From the NCBI RefSeq assembly GCF_000719555.1, contig NZ_JOGX01000014.1, forward strand, positions 69,373 to 133,372: a stretch of DNA of 64,000 nt. The letters are read 5' to 3'. This document shows positions 38,157 to 47,127 of the stretch, one piece after another. The DNA is from Streptomyces sp. NRRL F-5727. GTDB taxonomy: Bacteria; Actinomycetota; Actinomycetes; Streptomycetales; Streptomycetaceae. Within the stretch, counting starts at the first letter, position 1, and the number at the start of each line of letters is the position of its first letter. Position numbers and translations under genes: made by a program. The notes under the pieces are model-generated. The model saw only the letters and a list, made by a program, of their open reading frames with translations. It ran no database searches and was not told where the DNA came from.

Positions 38157-38186
38157 TTGAACGCGCGCCGCTTGTCGACTTAGTGT
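38157..38186 (+). promoter_or_regulatory. ftsZ promoter candidate
   Basis: TTGAAC at 38157-38162 and TAGTGT at 38181-38186 with an 18-bp spacer. Transcription would start near 38193, giving a ~150-nt ftsZ leader. A second possible -10 (TAGGGT, 38120-38125) lies upstream. Streptomyces ftsZ is known to have several promoters, one rising in sporulation; which of these is which cannot be told here. Confidence 0.5.
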
Positions 38187-38222
38187 CCTGTTCGGAAGAG
38201 TCCAGCGAACAGAGACACTGGT

Positions 38223-38247
38223 AACCCTAAACTTCAACGTTAGGGTT
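38223..38247. promoter_or_regulatory. Inverted repeat in the ftsZ leader
   Basis: AACCCTAA at 38223-38230 and TTAGGGTT at 38240-38247 are perfect 8-bp arms around ACTTCAACG. It lies about 98 bp before the ftsZ GTG, downstream of the promoter candidate. It could be a protein operator or an RNA hairpin in the leader. AT content is high for this genome, which suggests selection. Confidence 0.5.
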
Positions 38248-38344
38248 GGGGTCGGCGCACGGACCACCCCATCGGCATCCGTCGTCGCGGCGCGCCAACC
38301 ACCGCGCAATGACGACACGTAACTCGAGGCGAGAGGCCTTCGAC

Positions 38345-39559
38345 GTGGCAGCACCGCAGAACTACCTCGCAGTCATCAAGGTCATCGGTGTCGGCGGCGG
38401 TGGTGTCAATGCCATCAACCGAATGATCGAGGTCGGTCTCAAGGGCGTCGAGTTCATCGCCATCAACACCGACGCGCAGGCACTGTTGATGAGCGACGCC
38501 GACGTCAAGCTCGACGTCGGCCGTGAACTGACCCGCGGCCTCGGGGCCGGGGCCAACCCCGCCGTCGGCCGCAAGGCGGCCGAGGACCACCGCGAGGAGA
38601 TCGAGGAGGTCCTCAAGGGGGCCGACATGGTCTTCGTCACCGCCGGCGAGGGCGGCGGCACCGGCACCGGCGGCGCGCCCGTCGTCGCCAACATCGCGCG
38701 CTCGCTGGGCGCCCTGACGATCGGCGTGGTCACCCGCCCGTTCACCTTCGAGGGCCGCCGGCGCGCCAACCAGGCGGAGGACGGCATCGCCGAGCTCCGC
38801 GAAGAGGTCGACACCCTCATCGTCATCCCGAACGACCGCCTGCTGTCCATCTCGGACCGCCAGGTCTCGGTCCTCGACGCCTTCAAGTCGGCCGACCAGG
38901 TCCTGCTCAGCGGTGTCCAGGGCATCACCGACCTCATCACCACCCCGGGTCTGATCAACCTCGACTTCGCCGACGTCAAGTCGGTCATGTCCGAGGCGGG
39001 TTCCGCCCTCATGGGCATCGGTTCCGCCCGCGGCGACGACCGCGCGGTGGCCGCCGCCGAGATGGCGATCTCCTCGCCGCTCCTGGAGGCGTCCATCGAC
39101 GGCGCCCGCGGTGTGCTCCTCTCCATCTCCGGCGGCAGCGACCTCGGCCTCTTCGAGATCAACGAGGCCGCCCAGCTGGTCAGCGAGGCCGCCCACCCGG
39201 AGGCCAACATCATCTTCGGCGCCGTCATCGACGACGCCCTCGGCGACGAGGTCCGGGTCACCGTCATCGCGGCCGGCTTCGACGGCGGCCAGCCGCCGGC
39301 CCGCCGGGACAACATCATCGGTTCGGTCTCCGCCAAGCGCGAGGAGCCGGCCCCGGCGCCCCGCGTCACCGAGACGCCCCGCCCGCTCGGCGGCCTCGGC
39401 ACGGTGACCCCCCGCGAGGAGCCCGTCGCCCCTCCGGCCGAGCCGGCCCCGGCCGTCAGCGAGGCCCCGCTGCCGCCCGTCCCGCCGGTGGTCCCGCCGG
39501 CCCGCCCGTACACGGACAGCCCCGCCGAGGAGCTGGACGTGCCGGACTTCCTGAAGTGA
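38345..39559 (+). CDS. ftsZ: Cell-division tubulin homologue FtsZ
   Basis: A 404-residue GTPase forming the Z-ring or sporulation Z-ladders. It starts [25 protein letters not shown]. The G-box GGGTGTG is at 103-109, and the T7 loop NLDFAD at 205-210 supplies the catalytic Asp residues. A Pro/Glu/Ala-rich linker (about 325-385) leads to the conserved C-terminal peptide LDVPDFLK that binds SepF. GTG 38345 is chosen from the conserved start and the GAGAGG ribosome site. The ATG at 38309 and the upstream GTG starts would add unconserved residues. Overlaps pgeF by 4 bp. Confidence 0.97.
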   Translation: MAAPQNYLAVIKVIGVGGGGVNAINRMIEVGLKGVEFIAINTDAQALLMSDADVKLDVGRELTRGLGAGANPAVGRKAAEDHREEIEEVLKGADMVFVTAGEGGGTGTGGAPVVANIARSLGALTIGVVTRPFTFEGRRRANQAEDGIAELREEVDTLIVIPNDRLLSISDRQVSVLDAFKSADQVLLSGVQGITDLITTPGLINLDFADVKSVMSEAGSALMGIGSARGDDRAVAAAEMAISSPLLEASIDGARGVLLSISGGSDLGLFEINEAAQLVSEAAHPEANIIFGAVIDDALGDEVRVTVIAAGFDGGQPPARRDNIIGSVSAKREEPAPAPRVTETPRPLGGLGTVTPREEPVAPPAEPAPAVSEAPLPPVPPVVPPARPYTDSPAEELDVPDFLK

Positions 39560-40290
39560 TAGGGCACCGCTTCACCACGAACGGCGCGCACTTCGCCTTC
39601 ACCGACAGGTGGGGCGGGGTGAGCGCCGTTCCGTACGAGGAGCTCAACCTCGGCGGCGCCGTGGGCGACGACCCGGCGGCCGTCCGGGCCAACCGGGCCC
39701 GCGCCGCCGGGGAGCTGGGGCTCGACCCGTCGCTCGTCGTCTGGATGAACCAGGTCCACGGCGCCGGAGTCGCCGTGGTCGACGGAGCCTGGGAGGGCGG
39801 CGAGGCCGTCCCCGCCGTCGACGCGATCGTCACCACCCGCCGCGGACTCGGCCTCGCCGTCCTCACCGCGGACTGCGTCCCCGTCCTCCTCGCCGACCCG
39901 GTCGCCGGGGTCGTCGCCGCCGCCCACGCGGGGCGGCCGGGCATGATCGCCGGGGTCGTCCCCGCCGCCGTCGCCGCGATGACCGAGCTGGGCGCCGAGC
40001 CCGGCCGGATCACCGCCCGCACCGGACCCGCCGTCTGCGGACGCTGCTACGAGGTGCCCGAGGCGATGCGCGCCGAGGTCGCCGCCGTCGAACCCGACGC
40101 GTACGCCGAGACCTCCTGGGGCACCCCCGCCGTCGACGTCGCCGCCGGGGTCCGCGCCCAGCTGGCCCGGCTCGGGGTCACCGACGTCGAGGACGCCGGG
40201 GTCTGCACCCTGGAGTCCCCGGACCACTACTCGTACCGACGCGATCGCACCACAGGGCGACTCGCGGGATATGTCTGGTTGGGCAGGTAA
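39556..40290 (+). CDS. pgeF: Peptidoglycan editing factor PgeF (YlmD, laccase-domain)
   Basis: A 244-residue DUF152/multicopper-polyphenol-oxidase-fold protein. Enzymes of this family remove wrongly added L-Ser from peptidoglycan precursors. The zinc-site motifs are present: [33 protein letters not shown] and [15 protein letters not shown]. Its place directly after ftsZ (GTGA overlap) is conserved in actinobacteria. The length is normal. Confidence 0.9.
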   Translation: MIGHRFTTNGAHFAFTDRWGGVSAVPYEELNLGGAVGDDPAAVRANRARAAGELGLDPSLVVWMNQVHGAGVAVVDGAWEGGEAVPAVDAIVTTRRGLGLAVLTADCVPVLLADPVAGVVAAAHAGRPGMIAGVVPAAVAAMTELGAEPGRITARTGPAVCGRCYEVPEAMRAEVAAVEPDAYAETSWGTPAVDVAAGVRAQLARLGVTDVEDAGVCTLESPDHYSYRRDRTTGRLAGYVWLGR

Positions 40291-40295
40291 GAGGC

Positions 40296-41015
40296 ATGAC
40301 GGACCGTAAGGCCGAACTCGCGGAGAACCTCGCGCGGGTGGAGGAGCGGATCGCGGCCGCGTGCGCCGCCGCCGGACGCCCCCGCGAGGAGGTGACCCTC
40401 ATCGTGGTCACCAAGACCTACCCGGCGAGCGACGTGCGGATCCTGCACGGACTCGGGGTGCGGAACGTCGCGGAGAACCGCGACCAGGACGCCGCCCCCA
40501 AGGCGGCCGCCTGCGCCGACCTCGATCTCACCTGGCACTTCGTCGGTCAGTTGCAGACCAACAAGGTCAGATCTGTGGTGGGTTATGCCGATGTGGTGCA
40601 GTCCGTCGACCGGCTCAAGCTCGTCTCCTCCCTCTCCGCGGCCGCGGAGAGGGCCGGACGCGAACTCGGCTGCCTGATCCAGGTCGCCCTCGACGCCGAG
40701 GCCGGCGGCCGGGGCGACCGCGGCGGCGTGTCGCCGGACGGGATCGAGGAGTTGGCGGCCGCCGTCGACGCGGCGCCCGGACTGCGGCTCGGCGGCCTGA
40801 TGACCGTCGCCCCGCTCGTCGGCGCGTACGCGGGCAGGCAACGGGCCGCCTTCGACCGGCTGATGGATTTGTCGACTGCCCTGCGCGCGACCCGTCCGGC
40901 TGCGAACATGGTGTCAGCGGGCATGAGTGCGGACCTCGAGGACGCCATCGCTGCCGGGGCGACACACGTACGCGTCGGTACGGCGGTACTCGGTGTCCGC
41001 CCGAAGCTCGGGTAA
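40296..41015 (+). CDS. YggS/YlmE-family PLP homeostasis protein
   Basis: A 239-residue PLP-binding TIM-barrel protein of the YggS/PROSC/YlmE family. These proteins control free pyridoxal phosphate and amino-acid pools. The PLP lysine is in the motif TLIVVTKTYPASDV. VAENRDQDAAPKAA, WHFVGQLQTNK, LKLVSSL, PLVGAYAG, SAGMSADLEDAIAAGATHVRVGTAVLG complete the family pattern. ATG 40296 is 5 bp after pgeF, with GAGG just upstream. Usually found between ftsZ and sepF. Confidence 0.93.
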   Translation: MTDRKAELAENLARVEERIAAACAAAGRPREEVTLIVVTKTYPASDVRILHGLGVRNVAENRDQDAAPKAAACADLDLTWHFVGQLQTNKVRSVVGYADVVQSVDRLKLVSSLSAAAERAGRELGCLIQVALDAEAGGRGDRGGVSPDGIEELAAAVDAAPGLRLGGLMTVAPLVGAYAGRQRAAFDRLMDLSTALRATRPAANMVSAGMSADLEDAIAAGATHVRVGTAVLGVRPKLG

Positions 41016-41136
41016 CGTCGCGAAGCAGGTCGGACCACAGCAGAAAATATGGTCATTCCGCGAACGGCGGGGTGACCCGTGGATCGCGGGCACTTGGTGA
41101 CGAGGCCGATCCACCACAGAGCGGAGGAATCGGAGC

Positions 41137-41757
41137 ATGGCCGGCGCGATGCGCAAGATGGCGGTCTACCTCGGTCTCGTGGAGGACGATGGGTACGACG
41201 GGCGGGGCTTCGACCCCGACGACGACTTCGAGCCCGAGCTGGAGCCGGAGCCCGAGCGGGAGCGACGCCACACCCCGCCGCGCCAGATCGAGCGCGAGGA
41301 ACCGGTGCGCGTGGTGCAGCCCCCCGCCCCCCGGGAACCGGTCGCCCACTCTGCCCCGGTACTCGCCGAAAGCGGTCGTCCGGCCCGAATTGCCCCCGTG
41401 GCATCCATCACACCCGAACGCCCGAGCCTGGAGAAGAACGCACCGGTGATCATGCCCAAGGTCGTGTCCGAGCGGGAGCCGTACCGCATCACCACACTGC
41501 ACCCCCGGACCTACAACGAAGCCCGTACCATCGGGGAACACTTCCGCGAGGGCACCCCGGTGATCATGAACCTCACGGAGATGGACGACACGGACGCGAA
41601 GCGACTTGTCGACTTTGCCGCCGGACTCGTCTTCGGGCTCCATGGCAGCATTGAGCGCGTGACGCAGAAGGTGTTCCTGTTGTCGCCTGCTAACGTCGAT
41701 GTCACGGCGGAGGACAAGGCCCGGATCGCAGAGGGCGGATTCTTCAACCAGAGCTGA
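41137..41757 (+). CDS. sepF: Cell-division protein SepF
   Basis: A 206-residue FtsZ-membrane anchor. The N-terminal amphipathic helix ([17 protein letters not shown]) should bind membrane. An acidic and basic linker (about 20-105) is followed by the SepF/DUF552 core ([67 protein letters not shown]). The core dimerises and binds the FtsZ C-terminal peptide. The ATG follows GGAGG. The 121-bp gap from the PLP gene may hold a promoter, but I see no convincing -35/-10 pair. Confidence 0.95.
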   Translation: MAGAMRKMAVYLGLVEDDGYDGRGFDPDDDFEPELEPEPERERRHTPPRQIEREEPVRVVQPPAPREPVAHSAPVLAESGRPARIAPVASITPERPSLEKNAPVIMPKVVSEREPYRITTLHPRTYNEARTIGEHFREGTPVIMNLTEMDDTDAKRLVDFAAGLVFGLHGSIERVTQKVFLLSPANVDVTAEDKARIAEGGFFNQS

Positions 41758-41837
41758 GAACGAAACCGGACGGACCGGTCGCGGAAGCGGCCGGAGCAAG
41801 CTGAGAGCACGAGAGCCAGGGGAGAGGGAACCGCGGG

Positions 41838-42128
41838 ATGGGTGTCGCACTGCAGGTGGTCTACATCGCGCTGATGTGCTTCCTCGTCTTCCTGATCTTC
41901 CGGCTGGTCATGGACTACGTCTTCCAGTTCGCCCGTTCATGGCAACCCGGCAAGGCGATGGTGGTCGTTCTGGAGGCCACCTACACTGTCACCGATCCAC
42001 CGCTCAAGCTTCTGCGGCGGCTCATCCCGCCGCTGCGTCTCGGGGGCGTGGCACTCGACCTGTCCTTCTTCGTTCTGATGATCATCGTCTACATCCTCAT
42101 CTCCGTCGTGAACTCCCTCGCGAGGTGA
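41838..42128 (+). CDS. sepG: YggT/YlmG-family membrane protein SepG
   Basis: A 96-residue YggT-family protein with two hydrophobic regions ([27 protein letters not shown] and [22 protein letters not shown]) around the conserved loop [21 protein letters not shown]. In Streptomyces this protein helps place FtsZ at sporulation septa and affects nucleoid organisation. It lies between sepF and divIVA, behind GGGGAGAGGG. Confidence 0.93.
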   Translation: MGVALQVVYIALMCFLVFLIFRLVMDYVFQFARSWQPGKAMVVVLEATYTVTDPPLKLLRRLIPPLRLGGVALDLSFFVLMIIVYILISVVNSLAR

Positions 42129-42183
42129 GTGTGGACGATACGGTCCTGCCGACTGCCGACGACTACGTAGAGGTGAAGAAGAG

Positions 42184-43251
42184 ATGCCGCTGACCCCCGA
42201 GGACGTGCGGAACAAGCAGTTCACGACCGTCCGCCTTCGAGAAGGCTATGACGAGGACGAGGTCGATGCCTTTCTCGACGAGGTCGAGGCCGAGCTGACC
42301 CGCCTGCTCCGCGAGAACGAGGACCTGCGCGCCAAGCTGGCCGCCGCGACGCGCGCCGCCGCGCAGAACCAGCAGCAGGCCATGCGCAAGCCGCCGGAGC
42401 CGCAGGACCGTCCCGTCGGTCCCGGCGCGCCCGTGCCCGCGGCCATATCCGGTCCGCCGGTCCAGCAGCAGCCGCCGCAGATGGGCCCGCCGCAGCTGCC
42501 TTCCGGCGCTCCTCAGCTTCCCGCCGGCCCCATGCAGGGCGGACCCATGGGTCCCGGCCCGATGCAGGGCGGTCCGATGGGTCCCGGCCCGATGCAGGGC
42601 GGCCCCATGGGCCACCCGCAGCAGCAGATGCAGCCGCAGCCTCCGCAGCAGCCCGGCGGCGACAGCGCCGCGCGCGTGCTCTCGCTGGCCCAGCAGACCG
42701 CCGACCAGGCGATCGCCGAGGCCCGCTCCGAGGCGAACAAGATCGTCGGCGAGGCGCGCTCCCGCGCCGAGGGCCTGGAGCGGGACGCCCGCGCCAAGGC
42801 GGACGCTCTTGAGCGGGACGCGCAGGAGAAGCACCGCGTCGCGATGGGCTCCCTGGAGTCCGCCCGCGCCACGCTGGAGCGCAAGGTCGAGGACCTGCGC
42901 GGCTTCGAGCGCGAGTACCGGACCCGTCTGAAGTCCTACCTGGAGTCGCAGCTGCGTCAGCTGGAGACCCAGGCGGACGACTCGCTGGCCCCGCCGCGGA
43001 CCCCGGCCACGGCCTCGCTGCCGCCGGCCCCGTCCATGGCGTCCGCCGGTGCCGGTGCGCCGTCCTACGGCGGCAACGGCCCGATGGGCGGCGGCCCGTC
43101 CATGGGCGGTGCCCCGTCCTACGGCGGCCAGCAGCAGATGTCCCCGGCGATGACGCAGCCGATGGCACCGGTGCGGCCGCAGGCGCCGCAGCCGATGCAG
43201 CAGGCGCCGGCGCCGATGCGGGGCTTTCTGATCGACGAGGACGACAACTGA
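42184..43251 (+). CDS. divIVA: Polar growth determinant DivIVA
   Basis: A 355-residue coiled-coil protein that marks hyphal tips and branch sites and directs polar wall growth, essential in Streptomyces. The N-terminal DivIVA domain ([51 protein letters not shown]) binds curved membrane. A Pro/Gln/Gly/Met-rich insert with tandem repeats (about 80-160) follows, then a long second coiled coil (about 160-265: [45 protein letters not shown]). The tail is Met/Gly/Pro rich, ending [10 protein letters not shown]. The ATG follows GAGGTGAAG. Known in the genus to be phosphorylated by the kinase AfsK. Confidence 0.96.
   Translation: MPLTPEDVRNKQFTTVRLREGYDEDEVDAFLDEVEAELTRLLRENEDLRAKLAAATRAAAQNQQQAMRKPPEPQDRPVGPGAPVPAAISGPPVQQQPPQMGPPQLPSGAPQLPAGPMQGGPMGPGPMQGGPMGPGPMQGGPMGHPQQQMQPQPPQQPGGDSAARVLSLAQQTADQAIAEARSEANKIVGEARSRAEGLERDARAKADALERDAQEKHRVAMGSLESARATLERKVEDLRGFEREYRTRLKSYLESQLRQLETQADDSLAPPRTPATASLPPAPSMASAGAGAPSYGGNGPMGGGPSMGGAPSYGGQQQMSPAMTQPMAPVRPQAPQPMQQAPAPMRGFLIDEDDN
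42532..42618 (+). repeat. 30-bp tandem repeat in divIVA
   Basis: Units start at 42532, 42562 and 42592; the last is partial. Each encodes [10 protein letters not shown]. Differences are mostly silent (GGACCC, GGTCCG, GGCCCC), so the peptide is held while the DNA drifts. Copy number may vary between strains. Confidence 0.85.
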
Positions 43252-43293
43252 GGCGGCGCCTGAGCGTGCGCTGAGCACGTAGCCGTCGGCAGC

Positions 43294-43335
43294 CGAAGGG
43301 CCAGGACTGGAGCGACTCCAGCCCCTGGCCCTTCG
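43294..43335 (+). terminator. Two-tier hairpin terminator after divIVA
   Basis: The outer arms are CGAAGGGCCAGG at 43294-43305 and its exact complement at 43324-43335. The inner arms are CTGGAG/CTCCAG with a CGA loop. The hairpin lies 43 bp after the divIVA stop. Confidence 0.75.
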
Positions 43336-43369
43336 CCGTGCCCGGGGCGGGTGCACGCCCGCCCCGTGG

Positions 43370-43419
43370 CACGCGTAAGGGCCCCGCACTCCCGAGGGAG
43401 TGCGGGGCCCTTACGCGTG
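43370..43419. terminator. Bidirectional terminator with 24-bp perfect stem
   Basis: Perfect 24-bp arms at 43370-43393 and 43396-43419 surround a 2-bp centre. It lies between the convergent divIVA (+) and ileS (-) genes, 4 bp from the ileS stop. Each arm holds the self-complementary ACGCGT and GGGCCC words. Together with 43294-43335 it forms a double stop for divIVA transcripts. Confidence 0.85.
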
Positions 43420-43423
43420 TGGG

Positions 43424-46400
43424 TCAGACCTTCCGGAGGTGGAAGGTGAGGGCGAGGGGCTCGTCCGTGAAGGCGGGGCCGTAGCCGTCGGAGGGGGCGC
43501 CCTCCGCGTAGTCCGTGGACAGGACCTCGTCCGCGATCAGGTCCGCGTGGGCCTGGAGCGCCTCCGTCGTCTCCGGGGAGGTCGAGACCCAGCGCAGCGC
43601 GATGCGGTCGGCGACGTCGAGGCCGCTGTTCTTGCGGGCCTCCTGGATCAGGCGGATCGCGTCACGGGCCAGGCCGGCGCGGCGCAGCTCGGGGGTGATC
43701 TCCAGGTCCAGCGCGACCGTCGCGCCGGAGTCGGAGGCGACCGACCAGCCCTCGCGCGGGGTCTCCGTGATGATGATCTCCTCGGGGGTGACGGTGATCG
43801 TCTCGCCGTTCACCTCGAGGGGAGCCTCGCCGTCCCGCAGGGCCAGCGCCAGCGCCGCCGCGTCGGCCGCGGCCACGGCCTTGGCGACGTCCTGGACGCC
43901 CTTGCCGAAGCGCTTGCCGAGGGCGCGGAAGTTCGCCTTGGCCGTGGTGTCGACCAGCGAGCCGCCCACCTCGGAGAGGGAGGCCAGGGAGGAGACGTTC
44001 AGCTCCTCCGTGATCTGCGCCTGGAGCTCGGGGGAGAGCGCCGCGAAGCCGTTCGCCGCCACCAGCGCGCGGGAGAGCGGCTGGCGGGTCTTCACGCCGG
44101 ACTCGGCGCGGGTGGCGCGGCCGAGCTCGACGAGCCGGCGGACGAGGCCCATCTGTTCGGAGAGGGTGCCGTCGATGAGGGCGGCGTCGGCCTCCGGCCA
44201 GGTGGCGAGGTGGACCGACTCGGGGGCGCCCGGGGTGACCGGGACGACCAGGTCCTGCCAGACCCGCTCCGTGATGAAGGGGGTCAGCGGGGCCATCAGG
44301 CGGGTGACGGTCTCGACGACCTCGTGGAGGGTCCGCAGCGCGCCCTTGTCGCCCTGCCAGAAGCGGCGGCGGGAGCGGCGCACGTACCAGTTGGAGAGGT
44401 CGTCGACGAAGGCGGAGAGGAGCTTGCCGGTGCGCTGGGTGTCGTACGCCTCCATCGCCTCGGTGGCCTCGGCGACGAGCGTGTTCAGCTCGGAGAGCAG
44501 CCACCTGTCGAGGACGGACCGGTCGGCCGGGGCCGGGTCGGCGGCGGACGGCGCCCAGCCGGACGTACGGGCGTACAGGGCCTGGAAGGCGACCGTGTTC
44601 CAGTACGTGAGGAGGGTCTTGCGGACGACCTCCTGGATGGTGCCGTGGCCGACGCGGCGGGCCGCCCAGGGGGAGCCGCCGGCCGCCATGAACCAGCGGA
44701 CGGCGTCGGCGCCGTGCTGGTCCATCAGCGGGATGGGCTGGAGGATGTTGCCGAGGTGCTTGGACATCTTGCGGCCGTCCTCGGCGAGGATGTGGCCGAG
44801 GCAGACCACGTTCTCGTACGAGGACTTGTCGAAGACCAGGGTGCCGACGGCCATCAGCGTGTAGAACCAGCCACGGGTCTGGTCGATGGCCTCGGAGATG
44901 AACTGGGCCGGGTAGCGGCTCTCGAACAGCTCCTTGTTCTGGTACGGGTAGCCGTACTGCGCGAACGGCATGGAGCCCGAGTCGTACCAGGCGTCGATGA
45001 CCTCGGGGACGCGGACGGCTTCGAGGGAGCAGCCCTCGGCCGGGCACGTGAAGGTGACGTCGTCGATGTAGGGGCGGTGGGGGTCGAGCGAGGACTGGTC
45101 GGTGCCGGTCAGCTCGGTCAGCTCGGCGCGCGAGCCGACGCAGGTGAGGTGGCCCTCCTCGCAGCGCCAGATCGGCAGCGGGGTGCCCCAGTAGCGGTTG
45201 CGGGAGAGCGCCCAGTCGATGTTGTTGTTGAGCCAGTCGCCGAAGCGGCCGTGCTTGACGGAGTCCGGGAACCAGTTGGTGTTCTCGTTCTCCTCCAGCA
45301 GGCGGTCCTTGACGGCGGTCGTCCGGATGTACCAGGACGGCTGCGCGTAGTAGAGCAGGGCCGTGTGGCAGCGCCAGCAGTGCGGGTAGCTGTGCTCGTA
45401 CGGCACGTGCTTGTAGAGCAGGCCGCGCGCGTCGAGGTCGGCGGTGAGCGCCTCGTCGGCCTTCTTGAAGAAGACGCCGCCGACCAGCGGCAGGTCCTCC
45501 TCGAAGGTGCCGTCCTGGCGGACCGGGTTGACCATCGGCAGGCCGTACGCCTTGCAGACCTTGAGGTCGTCCTCGCCGAAGGCGGGGGACTGGTGGACGA
45601 GACCGGTGCCGTCCTCGGTGGTGACGTACTCGGCGTTGACGACGTAGTGCGCCTCGGCGGGGAACTCGACGAGCTCGAAGGGGCGCTGGTAGGCCCAGCG
45701 CTCCATCTCCTTGCCGGTGAAGGACTCGCCGGTGGTGACCCAGCCCTCGCCGAGGGCCTTGTCGAGCAGCGGCTCGGCGACGACCAGGCGCTCGTCGCCG
45801 TCGGTGGCGACGACGTAGGTGACCTCGGGGTGGGCGGCGACGGCCGTGTTGGACACCAGGGTCCACGGGGTGGTCGTCCAGACGAGGAGCGCGGCCTTGC
45901 CGGCGAGCGGGCCGGAGGTCAGCGGGAAGCGGACGAAGACCGAGGGGTCGACGATCGTCTCGTAGCCCTGGGCGAGCTCGTGGTCGGAGAGGCCGGTGCC
46001 GCAGCGGGGGCACCAGGGGGCGACGCGGTGGTCCTGGACGAGCAGGCCCTTGTCGAAGATCTGCTTGAGCGACCACCAGACCGACTCGATGTACGAGGGG
46101 TCCATGGTGCGGTAGGCGTCGTCGAGGTCGACCCAGTAGCCCATGCGGGTCGTGAGCTCGGCGAAGGCGTCGGTGTGGCGGGTCACCGACTCGCGGCACT
46201 TCGCGTTGAACTCCGCGATGCCGTACGCCTCGATGTCCTTCTTGCCGGAGAAGCCGAGCTCCTTCTCGACGGCGAGCTCCACCGGGAGGCCGTGGCAGTC
46301 CCAGCCGGCCTTGCGGGCGACGTGGTAGCCGCGCATGGTGCGGAAGCGGGGGAAGACGTCCTTGAAGACGCGGGCCTCGATGTGGTGGGCGCCGGGCATG

Positions 46401-46567
46401 CCGTTGGCGGTCGGCGGGCCCTCGTAGAAGACCCATTCGGGGCGGCCCTCGGACTGCTCCAGGGTCTTGGCGAAGACCTTGTTCTCCTGCCAGAAGTCGA
46501 GCACGGCGTGCTCGAGCGCGGACAGGTCGACCTGGGCGGGCACCTGGCGGTACTGCGGCGTGGTCAT
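43424..46567 (-). CDS. ileS: Isoleucyl-tRNA synthetase, type 2, with GXHH signature
   Basis: A 1047-residue class I synthetase of the eukaryote-like type (IleRS2). The class signature HXGH is replaced by Gly59-Ala-His-His62 (PTANGMPGAHHIEAR), a GXHH order. The second motif is intact: KMSKH at 600-604. The editing (CP1) domain follows residue ~200 (WTTTPWTLVSNTAVAAHPEV). The C-terminal anticodon-binding domain is long (about 700-1047). ATG 46567 follows GGAGGAG. Expression is controlled by the T-box leader upstream. IleRS2 enzymes resist mupirocin, and the GXHH form has been linked to very high resistance. Confidence 0.96.
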   Translation of the reverse strand: MTTPQYRQVPAQVDLSALEHAVLDFWQENKVFAKTLEQSEGRPEWVFYEGPPTANGMPGAHHIEARVFKDVFPRFRTMRGYHVARKAGWDCHGLPVELAVEKELGFSGKKDIEAYGIAEFNAKCRESVTRHTDAFAELTTRMGYWVDLDDAYRTMDPSYIESVWWSLKQIFDKGLLVQDHRVAPWCPRCGTGLSDHELAQGYETIVDPSVFVRFPLTSGPLAGKAALLVWTTTPWTLVSNTAVAAHPEVTYVVATDGDERLVVAEPLLDKALGEGWVTTGESFTGKEMERWAYQRPFELVEFPAEAHYVVNAEYVTTEDGTGLVHQSPAFGEDDLKVCKAYGLPMVNPVRQDGTFEEDLPLVGGVFFKKADEALTADLDARGLLYKHVPYEHSYPHCWRCHTALLYYAQPSWYIRTTAVKDRLLEENENTNWFPDSVKHGRFGDWLNNNIDWALSRNRYWGTPLPIWRCEEGHLTCVGSRAELTELTGTDQSSLDPHRPYIDDVTFTCPAEGCSLEAVRVPEVIDAWYDSGSMPFAQYGYPYQNKELFESRYPAQFISEAIDQTRGWFYTLMAVGTLVFDKSSYENVVCLGHILAEDGRKMSKHLGNILQPIPLMDQHGADAVRWFMAAGGSPWAARRVGHGTIQEVVRKTLLTYWNTVAFQALYARTSGWAPSAADPAPADRSVLDRWLLSELNTLVAEATEAMEAYDTQRTGKLLSAFVDDLSNWYVRRSRRRFWQGDKGALRTLHEVVETVTRLMAPLTPFITERVWQDLVVPVTPGAPESVHLATWPEADAALIDGTLSEQMGLVRRLVELGRATRAESGVKTRQPLSRALVAANGFAALSPELQAQITEELNVSSLASLSEVGGSLVDTTAKANFRALGKRFGKGVQDVAKAVAAADAAALALALRDGEAPLEVNGETITVTPEEIIITETPREGWSVASDSGATVALDLEITPELRRAGLARDAIRLIQEARKNSGLDVADRIALRWVSTSPETTEALQAHADLIADEVLSTDYAEGAPSDGYGPAFTDEPLALTFHLRKV

Positions 46568-46854
46568 GCGGCGGACTCTCCTCCGGACGGACATTTCCTG
46601 CTTCCGTCGGAGGGACGAGAGCCGTGCTCCCGCGGTACCACCCTCCTTGGCCCCGGACGTGACCGTCCGAAGCCCCCTCATTGGGGTCGCGACACCGGGT
46701 CTAGTCACCGCGCTTCGTGGTGCGTGTCCACGCGGCTTTCTTCCGGCAGCTCCGGGGTGATGCTTCGCATCGGGCTCGCCCCCGGGCTCTCACCGTCCCC
46801 GGGTCGCTCATGGCTCGCGTACGACGCTACTGGTCCCCATCGACGCCTCTCGCT
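46568..46854 (-). promoter_or_regulatory. T-box riboswitch of ileS
   Basis: On the minus strand the leader carries the T-box core AGGGTGGTACCGCG at 46631-46644, followed by a GAGCACGGCTCTCGTCCCTCCG region that can pair with it. The ileS ribosome site (GGAGGAG) lies directly downstream, with no terminator hairpin and U-run. This is the translational type known from actinobacterial ileS genes. A candidate AUC isoleucine specifier lies in the 5' half, in GAAGCATCACCCC near 46762-46774. Uncharged tRNA-Ile should free the ribosome site. Confidence 0.9.
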
Positions 46855-46860
46855 GAGGCC

Positions 46861-46866
46861 AGTGTA
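46861..46866 (-). promoter_or_regulatory. -10 box of the ileS T-box transcript
   Basis: TACACT on the minus strand fits transcription starting near 46854, where the T-box leader begins. No convincing -35 is seen. Confidence 0.45.
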
Positions 46867-47050
46867 CGGGGCGCGGGGGCACCGGGCCGACCGGATTGCC
46901 GGTGACCCGAATGGCACAGGGGGCGGTCCGGGGTTGCCGGGGGCCATGTGGGGGAGCGGGCGGGCGGATAACCCGGCGGGGAGTTGGGCACCTCTTCCGA
47001 CGGGTGCGCGCCGAGGGCCGCGGGGCGGGCGGAATGGGCGGCGTGCCCCG

Positions 47051-47079
47051 TTGCCGCGCGCCTTGGGCCGATTTATCGT
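47051..47079 (+). promoter_or_regulatory. Promoter of the DksA-like gene
   Basis: TTGCCG at 47051-47056 and TATCGT at 47074-47079 are 17 bp apart, giving a start near 47086 and a ~42-nt leader with GAAGGGG before ATG 47128. The rest of the gap between the ileS promoter and this site holds nothing I recognise. Confidence 0.5.
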
Positions 47080-47127
47080 CCCAGCACGATGCGCGAGCAA
47101 GATCACAAAATGTGAAGGGGCCGCGAC

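Noticed and set aside
38223..38247. TTAGGG-like motif as a telomere-type sequence
   Set aside because: A single inverted copy in the ftsZ leader, not a repeat array; Streptomyces linear ends are unrelated palindromes. Resemblance is chance.
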